43,298 nucleotides of DNA from Rhizobium sp. Q54 (GTDB lineage: Bacteria > Pseudomonadota > Alphaproteobacteria > UBA2966 > CAIVPW01): assembly GCA_945889645.1 (NCBI GenBank), contig CAMDCA010000011.1, positions 1 to 43,298 on the forward strand, read 5' to 3'. The notes under the pieces are model-generated. The model saw nothing but the letters and a program-made list of their open reading frames with translations. It ran no database searches and was not told the origin of the DNA. The translations under genes and the position numbers were made by a program. Positions 11,600 to 20,857 of the stretch are shown one piece after another. The stretch's first letter is position 1; the number at the start of each line of letters is the position of its first letter.

Positions 11600-12585
11600 C
11601 AGCTCCACAGCTCCGGCGGCGGCGGATGCATCAGGCCGTCGGCGTAGGTGATGCCGGGCTGGCGGTCGTTGGTGAGCAACAGCGGGCCATCCAAGTCGAT
11701 AACTGAGGCGAAGGCGCCGAGCAGGAATGCCGGCGCCATGCCCAGCGACGTGCCGATCGTGCACCCGATCATCACAGCAAGGCCGCGCTCCTGCGCGTAC
11801 TGCACCATGCGGATAGCCTCGGTCAGGCCACCGGCCTTGTCGAGCTTGATGTTGATGTAGTCGTAGCGCCGCGCGGCGGCGGCCACGTCCTGTGCGTCGT
11901 GCACCGACTCGTCGGCGCAGATCGGAACGGCGCGGCCGATCGTGTCGAGGGCCGCGTCCTGTCCGGCCGGCAGCGGTTGCTCGACAAGGCGGACACGCAG
12001 CCGGGAAAGTTCCCCTGCGTATTCTGCGTAGGCGACCGGCGTCCACGACTCGTTGGCATCGACGATCAGTTCGGCATCCGGGCACGCGGCCCGCACGGCG
12101 CGAACGCGGGCCAAATCGTCCGGTCCGCCGAGGTTGAGTTTGAGGAGCGGGCGGTGTGCGTTCTCCGCCGCCACTGCTGCCATCGCCGCCGGCTTGTCGA
12201 GGCCAATGGTGAAGGCGGTGACCAGCGGCTTGGGCTCCGGCAGGCCGGCGAGTTGCCACACGGGAACCCCGCGGCGTTTGGCTTCAAGGTCCCACAGCGC
12301 GCAATCGAGCGCGCTGCGCGCCGCGCCGGGGCCGAGCGCCGTCTGCAGCTGGGCGCGCGTCAGGCTGCCGCTTTCGATCTGCTTGCGCAGGCCTTCGATC
12401 TGGTCGGCGACAGTGTCGAGCTTCTCGCCCAGGCGCCGGTACGGCACGCCTTCGCCGCGACCGCGCACGCCGTCCTGGTGGATCTCGACCATCAGCACCT
12501 CGGCCGCCCACTTGCGGGCACGCGTGATGCTGAACCCACCGCCGATGTCCCAGCTCTCCTCGCGGACAATGAGGCGACGGGTCAT
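11599..12585 (-). CDS. Dipeptide (L-Ala-D/L-Glu type) epimerase, enolase superfamily
   Basis: Enolase-superfamily enzyme expected to epimerise dipeptides such as L-Ala-D-Glu released from murein. The 328-residue protein has the N-terminal capping domain and a barrel with the acid/base lysine in LKLNL (about 148-152), metal ligands in VDANESW, VEQP and CADES, and the second catalytic lysine in NIKLDKAGG. The KxN and DAN pattern is of the muconate-lactonizing/dipeptide-epimerase subgroup. Substrate specificity inside this subgroup varies and cannot be fixed by eye. It is translationally coupled to the regulator that follows. Confidence 0.87.
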   Translation of the reverse strand: MTRRLIVREESWDIGGGFSITRARKWAAEVLMVEIHQDGVRGRGEGVPYRRLGEKLDTVADQIEGLRKQIESGSLTRAQLQTALGPGAARSALDCALWDLEAKRRGVPVWQLAGLPEPKPLVTAFTIGLDKPAAMAAVAAENAHRPLLKLNLGGPDDLARVRAVRAACPDAELIVDANESWTPVAYAEYAGELSRLRVRLVEQPLPAGQDAALDTIGRAVPICADESVHDAQDVAAAARRYDYINIKLDKAGGLTEAIRMVQYAQERGLAVMIGCTIGTSLGMAPAFLLGAFASVIDLDGPLLLTNDRQPGITYADGLMHPPPPELWS

Positions 12586-12610
12586 GTCAGGTGCCGATCC
12601 GCGCGACGGT

Positions 12611-12720
12611 CATCCTCCCCCATACCTTGGGGGAGGGCAGGGTGGGGGAACAATCAGACGGGGAGAGGCGGGATTTCTTCTCCCCCGCCGCGGCCCTCTC
12701 CCGAGGAACGGGGGACGGGG
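12611..12720. repeat. C/G-rich palindromic intergenic repeat cluster
   Basis: A perfect 8-bp hairpin (12614-12621 with 12629-12636, CCTCCCCC/GGGGGAGG) is followed by a second C/G-rich block (about 12677-12720) with CTCCCCCGCC and CCCTCTCCCGAGG pieces facing GGGGGACGGGG. It fills the gap between the reductase end and the epimerase start. Similar blocks recur at 21776-21891 and 25249-25283. It looks like a dispersed REP-like element and may also act as a transcription terminator for the reductase. Confidence 0.55.
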
Positions 12721-12747
12721 TTGCGGTCGAAGGCGTGCCTGCTCCGC

Positions 12748-13755
12748 TCAAAGGTCCAGCACGAGCCGCGGAGTCTTGGAACGGCTGACGCAGGTGCACA
12801 TGCGGTTGGAGGCGCGTTCTGAGTCGAGCAGGACGTTGTCGCGGTGGTCGGGGGTGCCTTCGAGGACCTGGACTGAGCAGGTGCCGCAGGTACCGACGCG
12901 GCAGTCGTAGTCCTGCTTCACGCCGGCGGCGAGGATGGTGTCGAGGATCGAGGCCTTGGCGGGGACCTGGATGACCTGGCCGGTGCTTCTGATCACGACG
13001 TCGACGGGGCCGTCGCCGGGGCGCGGGTCGGGCTTCTTGAAGACCTCGGAGTGGACGGTGCCGTCGGCCCAGCCGAATTGGTGGGCGAGGGCGTGGACCT
13101 CGTCGATCATCCCGTGCGGGCCGCACACGTATACCTGCGTGCCGGGCTTGGGCTGCGACAGGATGGTGCGCAGGTCGATGCCGCCGTTCTTGGGATCGCG
13201 GCCGAACGTGATCTTGGCGGTGGGGCCGAACGCTTCGACCTGCGTCTTCATCGCCATGCGCTGGGGCGAGTGTGCGGTGTAGTGCAGTTCGAACGACTTT
13301 TGGCCTTCGGCGAGCTCGTGCGCCATGGCGAGGATCGGCGCGATGCCGACGCCGCCGGCGACCAGGATGCTGTGCTCGGCGTCCTTGATCTCGAAGAAGT
13401 TCTTCGGCTGGGTGATTTCCAGGATGTAGCCCTGCTTCAGGCGCTCATGCAGGAAGATCGAGCCGCCGGTGCCGTGCTCCTCGTACTGGATCACCAGGTG
13501 GTAGGTGAACGGCTGCTCGGACGGCGGGCTGGCGATGGAGTAGGAGCGCATGGCGCGCTCCTTGCCCGGCAGAATGACGCCGATGTCGATGTGCGCGCCG
13601 GCCTTGAAGGCCGGCAGCGGCGCGCCGTTCTCGGTGGTCAGCTCAAGACCGCGGATGTCTTCTGCCTCCATGCGCAACTTGGCGATGCGCACGCGCAGCA
13701 ACTCCGGCGGCGCCTCGGCGGCCACGGTCGCGGTTGATGCGTTGGTGTCGGCCAC
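12748..13755 (-). CDS. Phthalate-dioxygenase-reductase-like flavoprotein with C-terminal 2Fe-2S domain
   Basis: A 335-residue reductase passing electrons from NAD(P)H through flavin to a plant-type 2Fe-2S cluster and on to an oxygenase or similar partner. In order: flavin-binding barrel with RSYSIAS (about 95-100), nucleotide-binding domain with AGGVGIAPI and YVCGPHGMI, and a C-terminal ferredoxin domain with C-x4-C-x2-C in DCRVGTCGTC and a fourth Cys in RMCTC. A GTG start at 13755 has AGGGAGGG just upstream; a longer frame to 13875 lacks support. No oxygenase subunit is nearby, so its partner is unknown. It is divergent from the next gene. Confidence 0.88.
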   Translation of the reverse strand: MADTNASTATVAAEAPPELLRVRIAKLRMEAEDIRGLELTTENGAPLPAFKAGAHIDIGVILPGKERAMRSYSIASPPSEQPFTYHLVIQYEEHGTGGSIFLHERLKQGYILEITQPKNFFEIKDAEHSILVAGGVGIAPILAMAHELAEGQKSFELHYTAHSPQRMAMKTQVEAFGPTAKITFGRDPKNGGIDLRTILSQPKPGTQVYVCGPHGMIDEVHALAHQFGWADGTVHSEVFKKPDPRPGDGPVDVVIRSTGQVIQVPAKASILDTILAAGVKQDYDCRVGTCGTCSVQVLEGTPDHRDNVLLDSERASNRMCTCVSRSKTPRLVLDL

Positions 13756-13910
13756 GGTGTTCCCTCCCTGGGCGTGCAACGAGATAGTCGCTGGGGCGCG
13801 AAAACTCAACCGAGTGCCGCCCTGTGACGGCTTTGGCGCGACAGGGCCGCGCCCGGCGAGTATGCTTTTGGTCACGGCGTGACCGGCACTGGGGGCCCAC
13901 GCGCGTAGTC

Positions 13911-14282
13911 GTGGGTCACGGGGGCGCCTTGAGCGGCAACGAAATTCTCGAACGCCAGGTGTTTGGACCCGGCGACGTCATCTTTCGTATCGGCGAGCCG
14001 CCACGCGTCGCCTACCTGATCCAGGCGGGCGGGGTGAACATCGTCGTGCCCCACGAGGATAAGGACAAGATCGTCGGAACCTTGGCGCCGGGCGACCTAT
14101 TCGGCGAGATGGCGCTGGTCGATTCGCAGCCTCGCTCCGCGACAGCCGTGGCGCAGGGGCAGACCACCTGCATCGTCATCACGCCCACTGATTTCATGCG
14201 CCGCCTGGAGAAATCCGACCCGTTCGTGCGGGCGATGGTGCGTCTTCTGACCAAGCGCCTACGCAAGATGAGCGCGACCTGA
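13911..14282 (+). CDS. Single-domain cyclic nucleotide-binding protein
   Basis: A short protein made of a single cNMP-binding domain. The phosphate-binding cassette reads FGEMALVDSQPRSATA, with the Glu and Arg that contact cyclic nucleotide. There is no attached helix-turn-helix or channel domain. The start is uncertain: GTG at 13911, TTG at 13929 (right at the domain edge) and ATG at 13824 are all in frame. I use the GTG, giving about 123 residues. The MBL-fold protein follows 200 bases later on the same strand. It might act as a cAMP-responsive partner subunit. Function is otherwise unknown. Confidence 0.82.
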   Translation: MGHGGALSGNEILERQVFGPGDVIFRIGEPPRVAYLIQAGGVNIVVPHEDKDKIVGTLAPGDLFGEMALVDSQPRSATAVAQGQTTCIVITPTDFMRRLEKSDPFVRAMVRLLTKRLRKMSAT

Positions 14283-14322
14283 CCGCGCTCGCGCCCTTCT
14301 CGTGGCCATTGAGCCAGTTTTC

Positions 14323-14353
14323 GGGGGTTGCGAATAATTCGCAGTTGTCCCCC
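14323..14353. promoter_or_regulatory. TGCGAAT-A-ATTCGCA palindrome inside a C/G-flanked hairpin
   Basis: Bases 14329-14335 and 14337-14343 form a perfect 7-bp inverted repeat with a one-base centre. It is flanked by GGGGG (14323-14327) and CCCCC (14349-14353). It lies between the cyclic-nucleotide protein and the MBL-fold gene. The one-base centre suits a dimeric operator better than an RNA hairpin loop. The TGCnAAT/ATTnGCA look recalls Fur-family boxes of alphaproteobacteria, but that is only a resemblance. Confidence 0.45.
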
Positions 14354-14482
14354 AGCGAACAGCACAGTATGTAAAACCGGGCCGGACGCGTGCGGGGGCG
14401 CGGGTCGGGACGGCTAGACTCAAGCGGGTTTCTCCGGAATCGCTCCATCGGTTGACGTGGGGCAGGCAGTCGAGCTGTACGC

Positions 14483-15310
<828 letters not shown>

Positions 15311-15399
15311 ACCGCTCGACGCCGGCCCCTCGACGCCGGTTCGTCTCCGGCCTATCTGAAACACCCTGACTTTGCGGGCCTGAGGAGGCTCCGGCGGAA

Positions 15400-18300
15400 A
15401 TGTTGTCTTTGGCGTTCGGCCTGAGTTTCGCGGACCTGTATGACCGTGCCGGCGTCGAACGCGTCGATGCCGCGTTCCTCGGCTGGCTGGGTGACGCTGA
15501 CGCGGCGCTGGCCGATCGCCTCAGGGTGGCGCGGCGCGAGCCGCTGCTGGTCGATCGCAAGGCGCATTCGGACCTGATCCTCCACGTCGCGCCGCACGTC
15601 GATGACTTCGTCGCCAAACTGTTCGGTATCGAGGCAGAGGTCTGCGCGCTGAACGCGAGCATCGACGAACTGTCGCCGCTGTACGCGTGCAAGCGCCTGT
15701 TCGTGCAGCGCCGCGCGGTGAAGAAATACGGTGAGGCGGCGGCGACGGCCGATGGCGCCCAGCTGGCGCGCCAACTCGAGTCGATGCTGGAGCTGATCGT
15801 CACCGGTGCAGAGAGTGAGCTCGAGTTCGCGCGCGTCGTGAACGGCATGCTGAAGAACGAGGCCGCCAACGCGGAAGGCCTGGAGCTCGCGGGCCAGTAC
15901 GCGGCGTGGGCGACGCTGACGCCGGCGGGCAAGACGCGGCATCAGGGCGGCGTGCTGTTCCATGTGCCGGGCAAGATCGAACCCGAGAACATGCTGCCGC
16001 TCGAAGAGCATCACCTGCCGCGCACCGGCAAGGGCGTGCAGGCGTGGGTGCTCGGCGAGCATCACCTGCGGCGGCGCGAGGGCTTCGGCCTGACCGACCA
16101 GGGCCACGACCTGCGCCGCGCGCTCGATCACGCGCACTACTGCATCTTCTGCCACAACCAGGGCAAGGACTCGTGCTCGCGCGGGCTGAAGGACAAGCCT
16201 GCCGCTGGGCAGACCACGGCGCCGTTCAAGAAGAGCCACTTCGGTGTGACGCTCGCCGGCTGCCCGCTGGAAGAGCGCATTTCGGAGATGCACACGGCGA
16301 AGACCGAAGGCCATTCGCTGGCGGCGCTAGCCATCGTCACGGTCGACAACCCAATGTGCGCCGGCACCGGGCATCGCATCTGCAACGACTGCATGAAGGC
16401 CTGCATCTACCAGAAGCAGGAACCGGTCGACATTCCGCAGGTCGAGACGCGCGTGCTCAAGGACGTGCTGGACCTGCCGTGGGGCTTCGAGATCTATTCG
16501 CTGCTGACGCGCTGGACGCCGTTCGATCTCGGGCGCCCGGTGCCCAAGCCGCACACGGGCAAGAAGGTTCTGGTCGCCGGCATGGGTCCGGCCGGCTTCA
16601 CGCTCGCGCACCACCTGATGAACGACGGCCACGCAGTGGTCGGCGTCGATGGGCTGAAGATCGAGCCTCTGCCCGGTGACCTGTCGGGTGTGGACGCGCA
16701 CGGCCGCCGCGTCGCATTCAAGCCGATCCGCGACGTGCAGGAACTCACCGAGCGCCTGGACGAGCGCGTCATGGCCGGCTTTGGCGGCGTCGCCGAGTAC
16801 GGCATCACCGTGCGCTGGGACAAGAACTTCCTCAAGATCGTGCGCCTGCTGCTGGAGCGGCGCAGCGAATTCGCCTTGTTCGGTGCGGTGCGCTTCGGCG
16901 GCACGGTGACCGTGGACGAGGCGTTCGCCATGGGCTTCGACCACGTCGCGCTGGCAATGGGCGCTGGCCGGCCGACAGTGCTGCCGCTGCCGAACGGTCT
17001 GGCGCGCGGCGTGCGCGCCGCGTCGGACTTCCTGATGGCGTTGCAGCTGACCGGTGCGGCGCGCGCTGACACCATCGCCAACATGCAGCTGCGGCTGCCG
17101 GTGGTGGTGATCGGCGGCGGCCTGACCGCGGTCGATACCGCGACGGAGTCACTCGCGTACTACCCGGTGCAGGTCGAGAAGTTCCTCGCGCGCTACGAAG
17201 CGCTGGCGGCAGAGCGCGGCGACAAGGCCGTGCGCGCCAAATGGGACGCCGAAGAGGCCGAGATCGCCGACGAGTTCCTGACCCACGCGCGCGCCATTCG
17301 CGCCGAGCGGGCCGCCGCCGCGCGCGATAAGCGTCCAGCCAAGGTGCGCGAGTTGCTGCAGTCGTGGGGCGGCGTCACCATCGCCTACCGCAAGCGCCTA
17401 ATTGATTCGCCCAGCTATACGCTGAACCACGAGGAAGTGGGCAAGGCGCTAGAGGAGGGCATCTACTTCGCCGAAGGGCTGTCGCCGGTGTCGATCGAAG
17501 TCGACGCGCGCGGCCACGCCGAAGCGATTTCGCTGTCGCGCCAGACTCCGTCCCAGGACGGCGACGGCAAGTTCATCACCTCGGAGACCGTCGAGCGCTT
17601 GCCGGCGCGCAGCATCCTGATCGCCGCCGGCACCCAGCCGAACACGGTTCTGGCGCGTGAGGACAAGTCGTCGGTCGCCATCGATGGACGCTACTTCCGC
17701 GCCGTCGACGAAGCAGGCCGGCCGGTGAAGCCCGAGCACGTGCGTAAGCCGCACGTGCCACAGGTTCTCGCCAGCGTTCGCGGCGACGGCCGCGCCATCA
17801 GCTTCTTCGGCGACCTGCATCCGTCGTTTGCCGGCAATGTCGTCGGCGCCATGGCGAGTGCACGTCAGGGATTCCCGGTGGTGTCCGCCATGTTGGCGAA
17901 GCACGCGCCGACCTCGCAGCAGCCGTTGACGAAGTTCTTCGACGGGCTGCAGGACGCCTGGCGCGCGACGGTGCACGAGGTCATCCGCCTGACGTCGAAC
18001 ATCATCGAGGTGGTGGTGCGGGCGCCGGGCGCGGCGCGCGCGTTCCACCCGGGACAATTCTACCGTCTGCAAAACTTCGAGACGCTGGCGCCCAAGGTGA
18101 ACGGCACGACGCTCGGCATGGAGGGCCTCGCCCTCACCGGTGCGTGGGTCGATCGCGACAAGGGCCTGGTCAGTGTTATCGTGCTGGAGATGGGCGGATC
18201 ATCCGACCTGTGTGCGTTGCTGAAGCCAGGCGAGCCGGTGGTGCTGATGGGCCCGACCGGCGAGCCGACGACCATTGCACCGAAAGAGACGGTGCTGTTG

Positions 18301-18951
18301 GCGGGCGGCGGTCTCGGCAACGCCGTGCTGTTCTCGATCGGCCGGGCGTTCCGCGCCGCGGGCTCCCGCGTGCTGTACTTCGCCGGCTATCGCAATCCGG
18401 CCGACCGCTACCACGTCGCCGATATCGAAGCGGCGGCCGACACCATCATCTGGTGCGTCGACCAGGGTACGGCGTTCAAGCTGGGACGGCCGGGCGACTT
18501 CACGTTCGTCGGCAACATCGTGCAGGCCATGCTGGCCTACGCCGAGGGCAAGCTCGGCCCGGAATCGGGTCGGCCGCTGATCGCCATGACCGACGTGGAC
18601 CGCATCATCACCATCGGGTCCGACCGCATGATGGCGGCCGTGGGGGCGGCCCGGCATGGGGTGCTGAAGCCGTTCCTGAAGCCGGAGCACTTGGCGATCG
18701 CCAGCATCAACTCGCCTATGCAGTGCATGATGAAGGAGATCTGCGCCCAGTGCCTGCAGCCCCACACCGATCCTGAAACGGGCGAGAAAACCACGGTTTT
18801 CTCGTGCTTTAACCAGGATCAACTGCTGGATCATGTCGAGTTTGGGGCGCTAGCCCAGCGGCTGCGGCAGAATTCGGTGCAGGAAAAACTCACGGCGCAA
18901 TGGATCGATCGCTGCCTCGTCACGCTCGCGGTTCGGCCCAAGGTCGCCTGA
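15400..18951 (+). CDS. Single-chain NfnAB-like FAD/Fe-S NAD(P) oxidoreductase
   Basis: A 1183-residue multidomain redox protein. Residues 1-240 are an unrecognised region. Residues 248-335 hold eight cysteines (248, 251, 259, 288, 320, 328, 331, 335) suited to iron-sulfur clusters. Residues 390-830 are a GltD/NfnB-like two-dinucleotide-binding module (VAGMGPAGF at 392; VVIGGGLTAVDTATE at 569). Residues 855-1145 are a PyrK/NfnA-like module (HPGQFYRLQ at 883; LLAGGGLGNAVLF at 966) ending in Cys1109, 1115, 1118 and 1136 for a 2Fe-2S cluster. In two-subunit Nfn these parts are separate and bifurcate electrons between NADH, NADPH and ferredoxin. Here they are one chain. The activity is inferred. 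Confidence 0.8.
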   Translation: MLSLAFGLSFADLYDRAGVERVDAAFLGWLGDADAALADRLRVARREPLLVDRKAHSDLILHVAPHVDDFVAKLFGIEAEVCALNASIDELSPLYACKRLFVQRRAVKKYGEAAATADGAQLARQLESMLELIVTGAESELEFARVVNGMLKNEAANAEGLELAGQYAAWATLTPAGKTRHQGGVLFHVPGKIEPENMLPLEEHHLPRTGKGVQAWVLGEHHLRRREGFGLTDQGHDLRRALDHAHYCIFCHNQGKDSCSRGLKDKPAAGQTTAPFKKSHFGVTLAGCPLEERISEMHTAKTEGHSLAALAIVTVDNPMCAGTGHRICNDCMKACIYQKQEPVDIPQVETRVLKDVLDLPWGFEIYSLLTRWTPFDLGRPVPKPHTGKKVLVAGMGPAGFTLAHHLMNDGHAVVGVDGLKIEPLPGDLSGVDAHGRRVAFKPIRDVQELTERLDERVMAGFGGVAEYGITVRWDKNFLKIVRLLLERRSEFALFGAVRFGGTVTVDEAFAMGFDHVALAMGAGRPTVLPLPNGLARGVRAASDFLMALQLTGAARADTIANMQLRLPVVVIGGGLTAVDTATESLAYYPVQVEKFLARYEALAAERGDKAVRAKWDAEEAEIADEFLTHARAIRAERAAAARDKRPAKVRELLQSWGGVTIAYRKRLIDSPSYTLNHEEVGKALEEGIYFAEGLSPVSIEVDARGHAEAISLSRQTPSQDGDGKFITSETVERLPARSILIAAGTQPNTVLAREDKSSVAIDGRYFRAVDEAGRPVKPEHVRKPHVPQVLASVRGDGRAISFFGDLHPSFAGNVVGAMASARQGFPVVSAMLAKHAPTSQQPLTKFFDGLQDAWRATVHEVIRLTSNIIEVVVRAPGAARAFHPGQFYRLQNFETLAPKVNGTTLGMEGLALTGAWVDRDKGLVSVIVLEMGGSSDLCALLKPGEPVVLMGPTGEPTTIAPKETVLLAGGGLGNAVLFSIGRAFRAAGSRVLYFAGYRNPADRYHVADIEAAADTIIWCVDQGTAFKLGRPGDFTFVGNIVQAMLAYAEGKLGPESGRPLIAMTDVDRIITIGSDRMMAAVGAARHGVLKPFLKPEHLAIASINSPMQCMMKEICAQCLQPHTDPETGEKTTVFSCFNQDQLLDHVEFGALAQRLRQNSVQEKLTAQWIDRCLVTLAVRPKVA

Positions 18952-18952
18952 C

Positions 18953-18981
18953 GTTAACCCCAGGCCCAATTGATGTTAACC
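18953..18981. promoter_or_regulatory. Paired GTTAACC direct repeats upstream of the receiver/Hpt pair
   Basis: GTTAACC occurs at 18953-18959 and 18975-18981, spaced 22 bases, about two helical turns. TTAACC is the half-site type bound by CtrA in alphaproteobacteria, but the standard TTAA-N7-TTAA spacing is absent. It lies about 75-100 bases before the receiver gene. A regulatory role is tentative. Confidence 0.3.
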
Positions 18982-19055
18982 AAGGATTCTTTGATTCCGC
19001 TTGAACTGGCGCCTTGGAGGGCGTGATTCCAGCCTGATAGTCTAGGGGTTCGGGT

Positions 19056-19604
19056 ATGGCGAACTATAATTTCAGCATGTTCACGGTCCTCGTGGTCGAG
19101 GACAACCGCTACATGCGCAGCATGTTGCGCACGCTCCTTTACGCGCTCGGCGTGGGAAACGTGGTGACGGCGGGCGATGGCGGCGAAGCCATCGAACTGC
19201 TGCGCAAGGTCAAGGAGAACCCGACCGAGGCCGGCATCGGCGCGGTCGATATGGTGTTCTCCAATTGGCAGATGGAACCCGTCGACGGCACGATGCTGCT
19301 GAAGTGGGTGCGGCGCAGCAAGGAATCGCCCGACCGCTTCGTGCCGTTCATCATCGTGTCGGGCTACGCCGATTTTCAGCGCGTCAGCGTGTGCCGAGAT
19401 CTTGGCGTGACCGAGTTCCTGGCTAAGCCGTACTCGGTCGACAATTTGCTTGGGCGCCTTACGGCGCTGGTCGAACGTCCGCGTCAGTTCGTGCTGATCG
19501 AATCGTATTTCGGTCCGGATCGCCGCCGCCGTCCTTCACCGACGCCGCTGGAGCGGCGCGTGATGAAAGAATCGGAGATGGAAATCATTTATGACGACCG
19601 CTGA
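19056..19604 (+). CDS. Receiver-domain protein with Asp replaced by Asn
   Basis: A 182-residue CheY-like receiver (about 9-140) with a charged C-terminal tail. The acidic pocket (Glu15, Asp16), Ser102 and Lys124 (LAKPYS) are kept, but the phospho-accepting Asp is Asn70 (VFSNWQM; codon AAT at 19263-19265). It probably cannot take the usual phosphate, or reports a fixed state. Its last 14 bases overlap the start of the Hpt-like gene, showing translational coupling. An internal ATG (residue 8, 19077) is a possible start. It lies 104 bases behind the Nfn-like gene. Confidence 0.88.
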   Translation: MANYNFSMFTVLVVEDNRYMRSMLRTLLYALGVGNVVTAGDGGEAIELLRKVKENPTEAGIGAVDMVFSNWQMEPVDGTMLLKWVRRSKESPDRFVPFIIVSGYADFQRVSVCRDLGVTEFLAKPYSVDNLLGRLTALVERPRQFVLIESYFGPDRRRRPSPTPLERRVMKESEMEIIYDDR

Positions 19605-20241
19605 GTCGCCATCATCGTCCGCACCGACCGGCGACGCGGCGCACGACGCGCGCCGCGTCAAGGTCCGTCTCTTTCGGCTGCGCAACAAGCTGAAGGAAAA
19701 GGCTGGCGTTGGCCGCGCCGCGGCTGGCGACTCTGTGGTCGCGGTGGAGGCGCTGGAAAAGGCGCTCTCCGAGATGAAGAAGTCTCAGGAGGATTATCCG
19801 GACTGGGTGCGCGCAACGCTGACCGAACTCGGCGAGGACCTGAAGTCCGCCACCGACAATGAAGGCGAGGAGCGCCGCAAGCACTTCAAGCACATCGGTT
19901 CCATCGCGCACGAACTCAAGGGCCAGGGCGGCACGTTCGGCTATCCGCTCATCTCGGTGTTCGGAAAGTCGCTCAACGAGTTTTGCGAGCGCAACGACGT
20001 CGGTATCAGCAGCAATCACCTTGAGATCCTAAAGGCGCACATCGACGTGATGCGCGCCGTCATCAAGGACCGCATCTCGGGTGACGGTGGGGACATCGGC
20101 CGCGAGTTGATCGCCGTGCTCCATAGCGCCATCAAGAAGAACGCCGTGACCCAGCAGATGGTCAACAACCCGCCGCCCCCGCCAAAGGCGGTAGCGAAGC
20201 ACACCCTGAAAACGCCCGCGAAGGCGCCGACCAAGCGGTAG
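19591..20241 (+). CDS. Hpt-like (histidine phosphotransfer) protein
   Basis: A 216-residue protein. After a low-complexity start it carries an alpha-helical domain (about 50-180) with AHELKGQGGTFGY at 106-118, matching the HxLKG core of Hpt domains, with His107 as the likely phosphorylated residue. The tail (about 192-216) is Pro/Lys-rich. It overlaps the upstream receiver gene by 14 bases and is followed by ubiX after 5 bases. As the paired receiver lacks its Asp, the phosphate partner must be another protein, or the pair signals by binding alone. Confidence 0.78.
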   Translation: MTTAESPSSSAPTGDAAHDARRVKVRLFRLRNKLKEKAGVGRAAAGDSVVAVEALEKALSEMKKSQEDYPDWVRATLTELGEDLKSATDNEGEERRKHFKHIGSIAHELKGQGGTFGYPLISVFGKSLNEFCERNDVGISSNHLEILKAHIDVMRAVIKDRISGDGGDIGRELIAVLHSAIKKNAVTQQMVNNPPPPPKAVAKHTLKTPAKAPTKR

Positions 20242-20246
20242 GGACG

Positions 20247-20855
20247 ATGGCCAAGCGGCTCATCGTCGGCATCAGCGGCGCTTCGGGCGTCGTCTACGGC
20301 ATCCGCATGCTGGAGACGCTGCGCGATCTCGGGGTCGAAACGCATCTAGTGATGACGCGCTCGGCCGAGGCGACGCTCGCGATTGAGACCAAGCGCAAGG
20401 TCGGCGAGGTGCAGGCGCTGGCGTCCGTCGTGCACGCGGTGACCGACGTCGGCGCCGCGCCTTCCAGCGGCTCGTTCCATACCGACGGCATGGTGGTGGT
20501 GCCGTGCTCGATTCGCAGTCTGTCCGAGATCACCACCGGCGTGACGTCGAGCCTGCTGACGCGGGCCGCCGACGTGACGCTGAAAGAGCGCCGCCGCCTG
20601 GTGCTGATGGTGCGCGAGACGCCGCTGCACACCGGGCACCTGCGCACCATGACCCAGGCGTCGGAGCTCGGCGCCGTGATCTTCCCGCCGGTGCCGGCGT
20701 TCTACGGCTGGCCGCAGAGCATTGACGACATGGTCGACCAGACGGTCGGCCGCGTGCTCGACCTGTTCGGCGTCGAGAATTCCCTGGCCCCCCGCTGGGG
20801 CGCCACGCCGCCGGACGGCGGCAAGGCGATCCGCGCCTTCCCGCGCCGGAGCTAG
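20247..20855 (+). CDS. ubiX: UbiX flavin prenyltransferase
   Basis: Makes prenylated FMN, the cofactor of UbiD-type decarboxylases used in ubiquinone synthesis and aromatic acid metabolism. The 202-residue protein has the flavin-binding start VGISGASGVVYG, MVVVPCSIRSLSEI, LVLMVRETPLHTGHLRTM and PPVPAFY, all family hallmarks. The length is typical. It starts 5 bases after the Hpt stop with a short GGGA ribosome site, and the Sel1 gene starts 2 bases after its stop, so the four genes are probably co-transcribed. No ubiD lies in the window. Confidence 0.95.
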   Translation: MAKRLIVGISGASGVVYGIRMLETLRDLGVETHLVMTRSAEATLAIETKRKVGEVQALASVVHAVTDVGAAPSSGSFHTDGMVVVPCSIRSLSEITTGVTSSLLTRAADVTLKERRRLVLMVRETPLHTGHLRTMTQASELGAVIFPPVPAFYGWPQSIDDMVDQTVGRVLDLFGVENSLAPRWGATPPDGGKAIRAFPRRS

Positions 20856-20857
20856 CG

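Noticed and set aside
15315-15339. Two copies of CTCGACGCCGG before the redox fusion gene
   Set aside because: A single short tandem pair in GC-rich DNA; too little to call a regulatory or mobile element.
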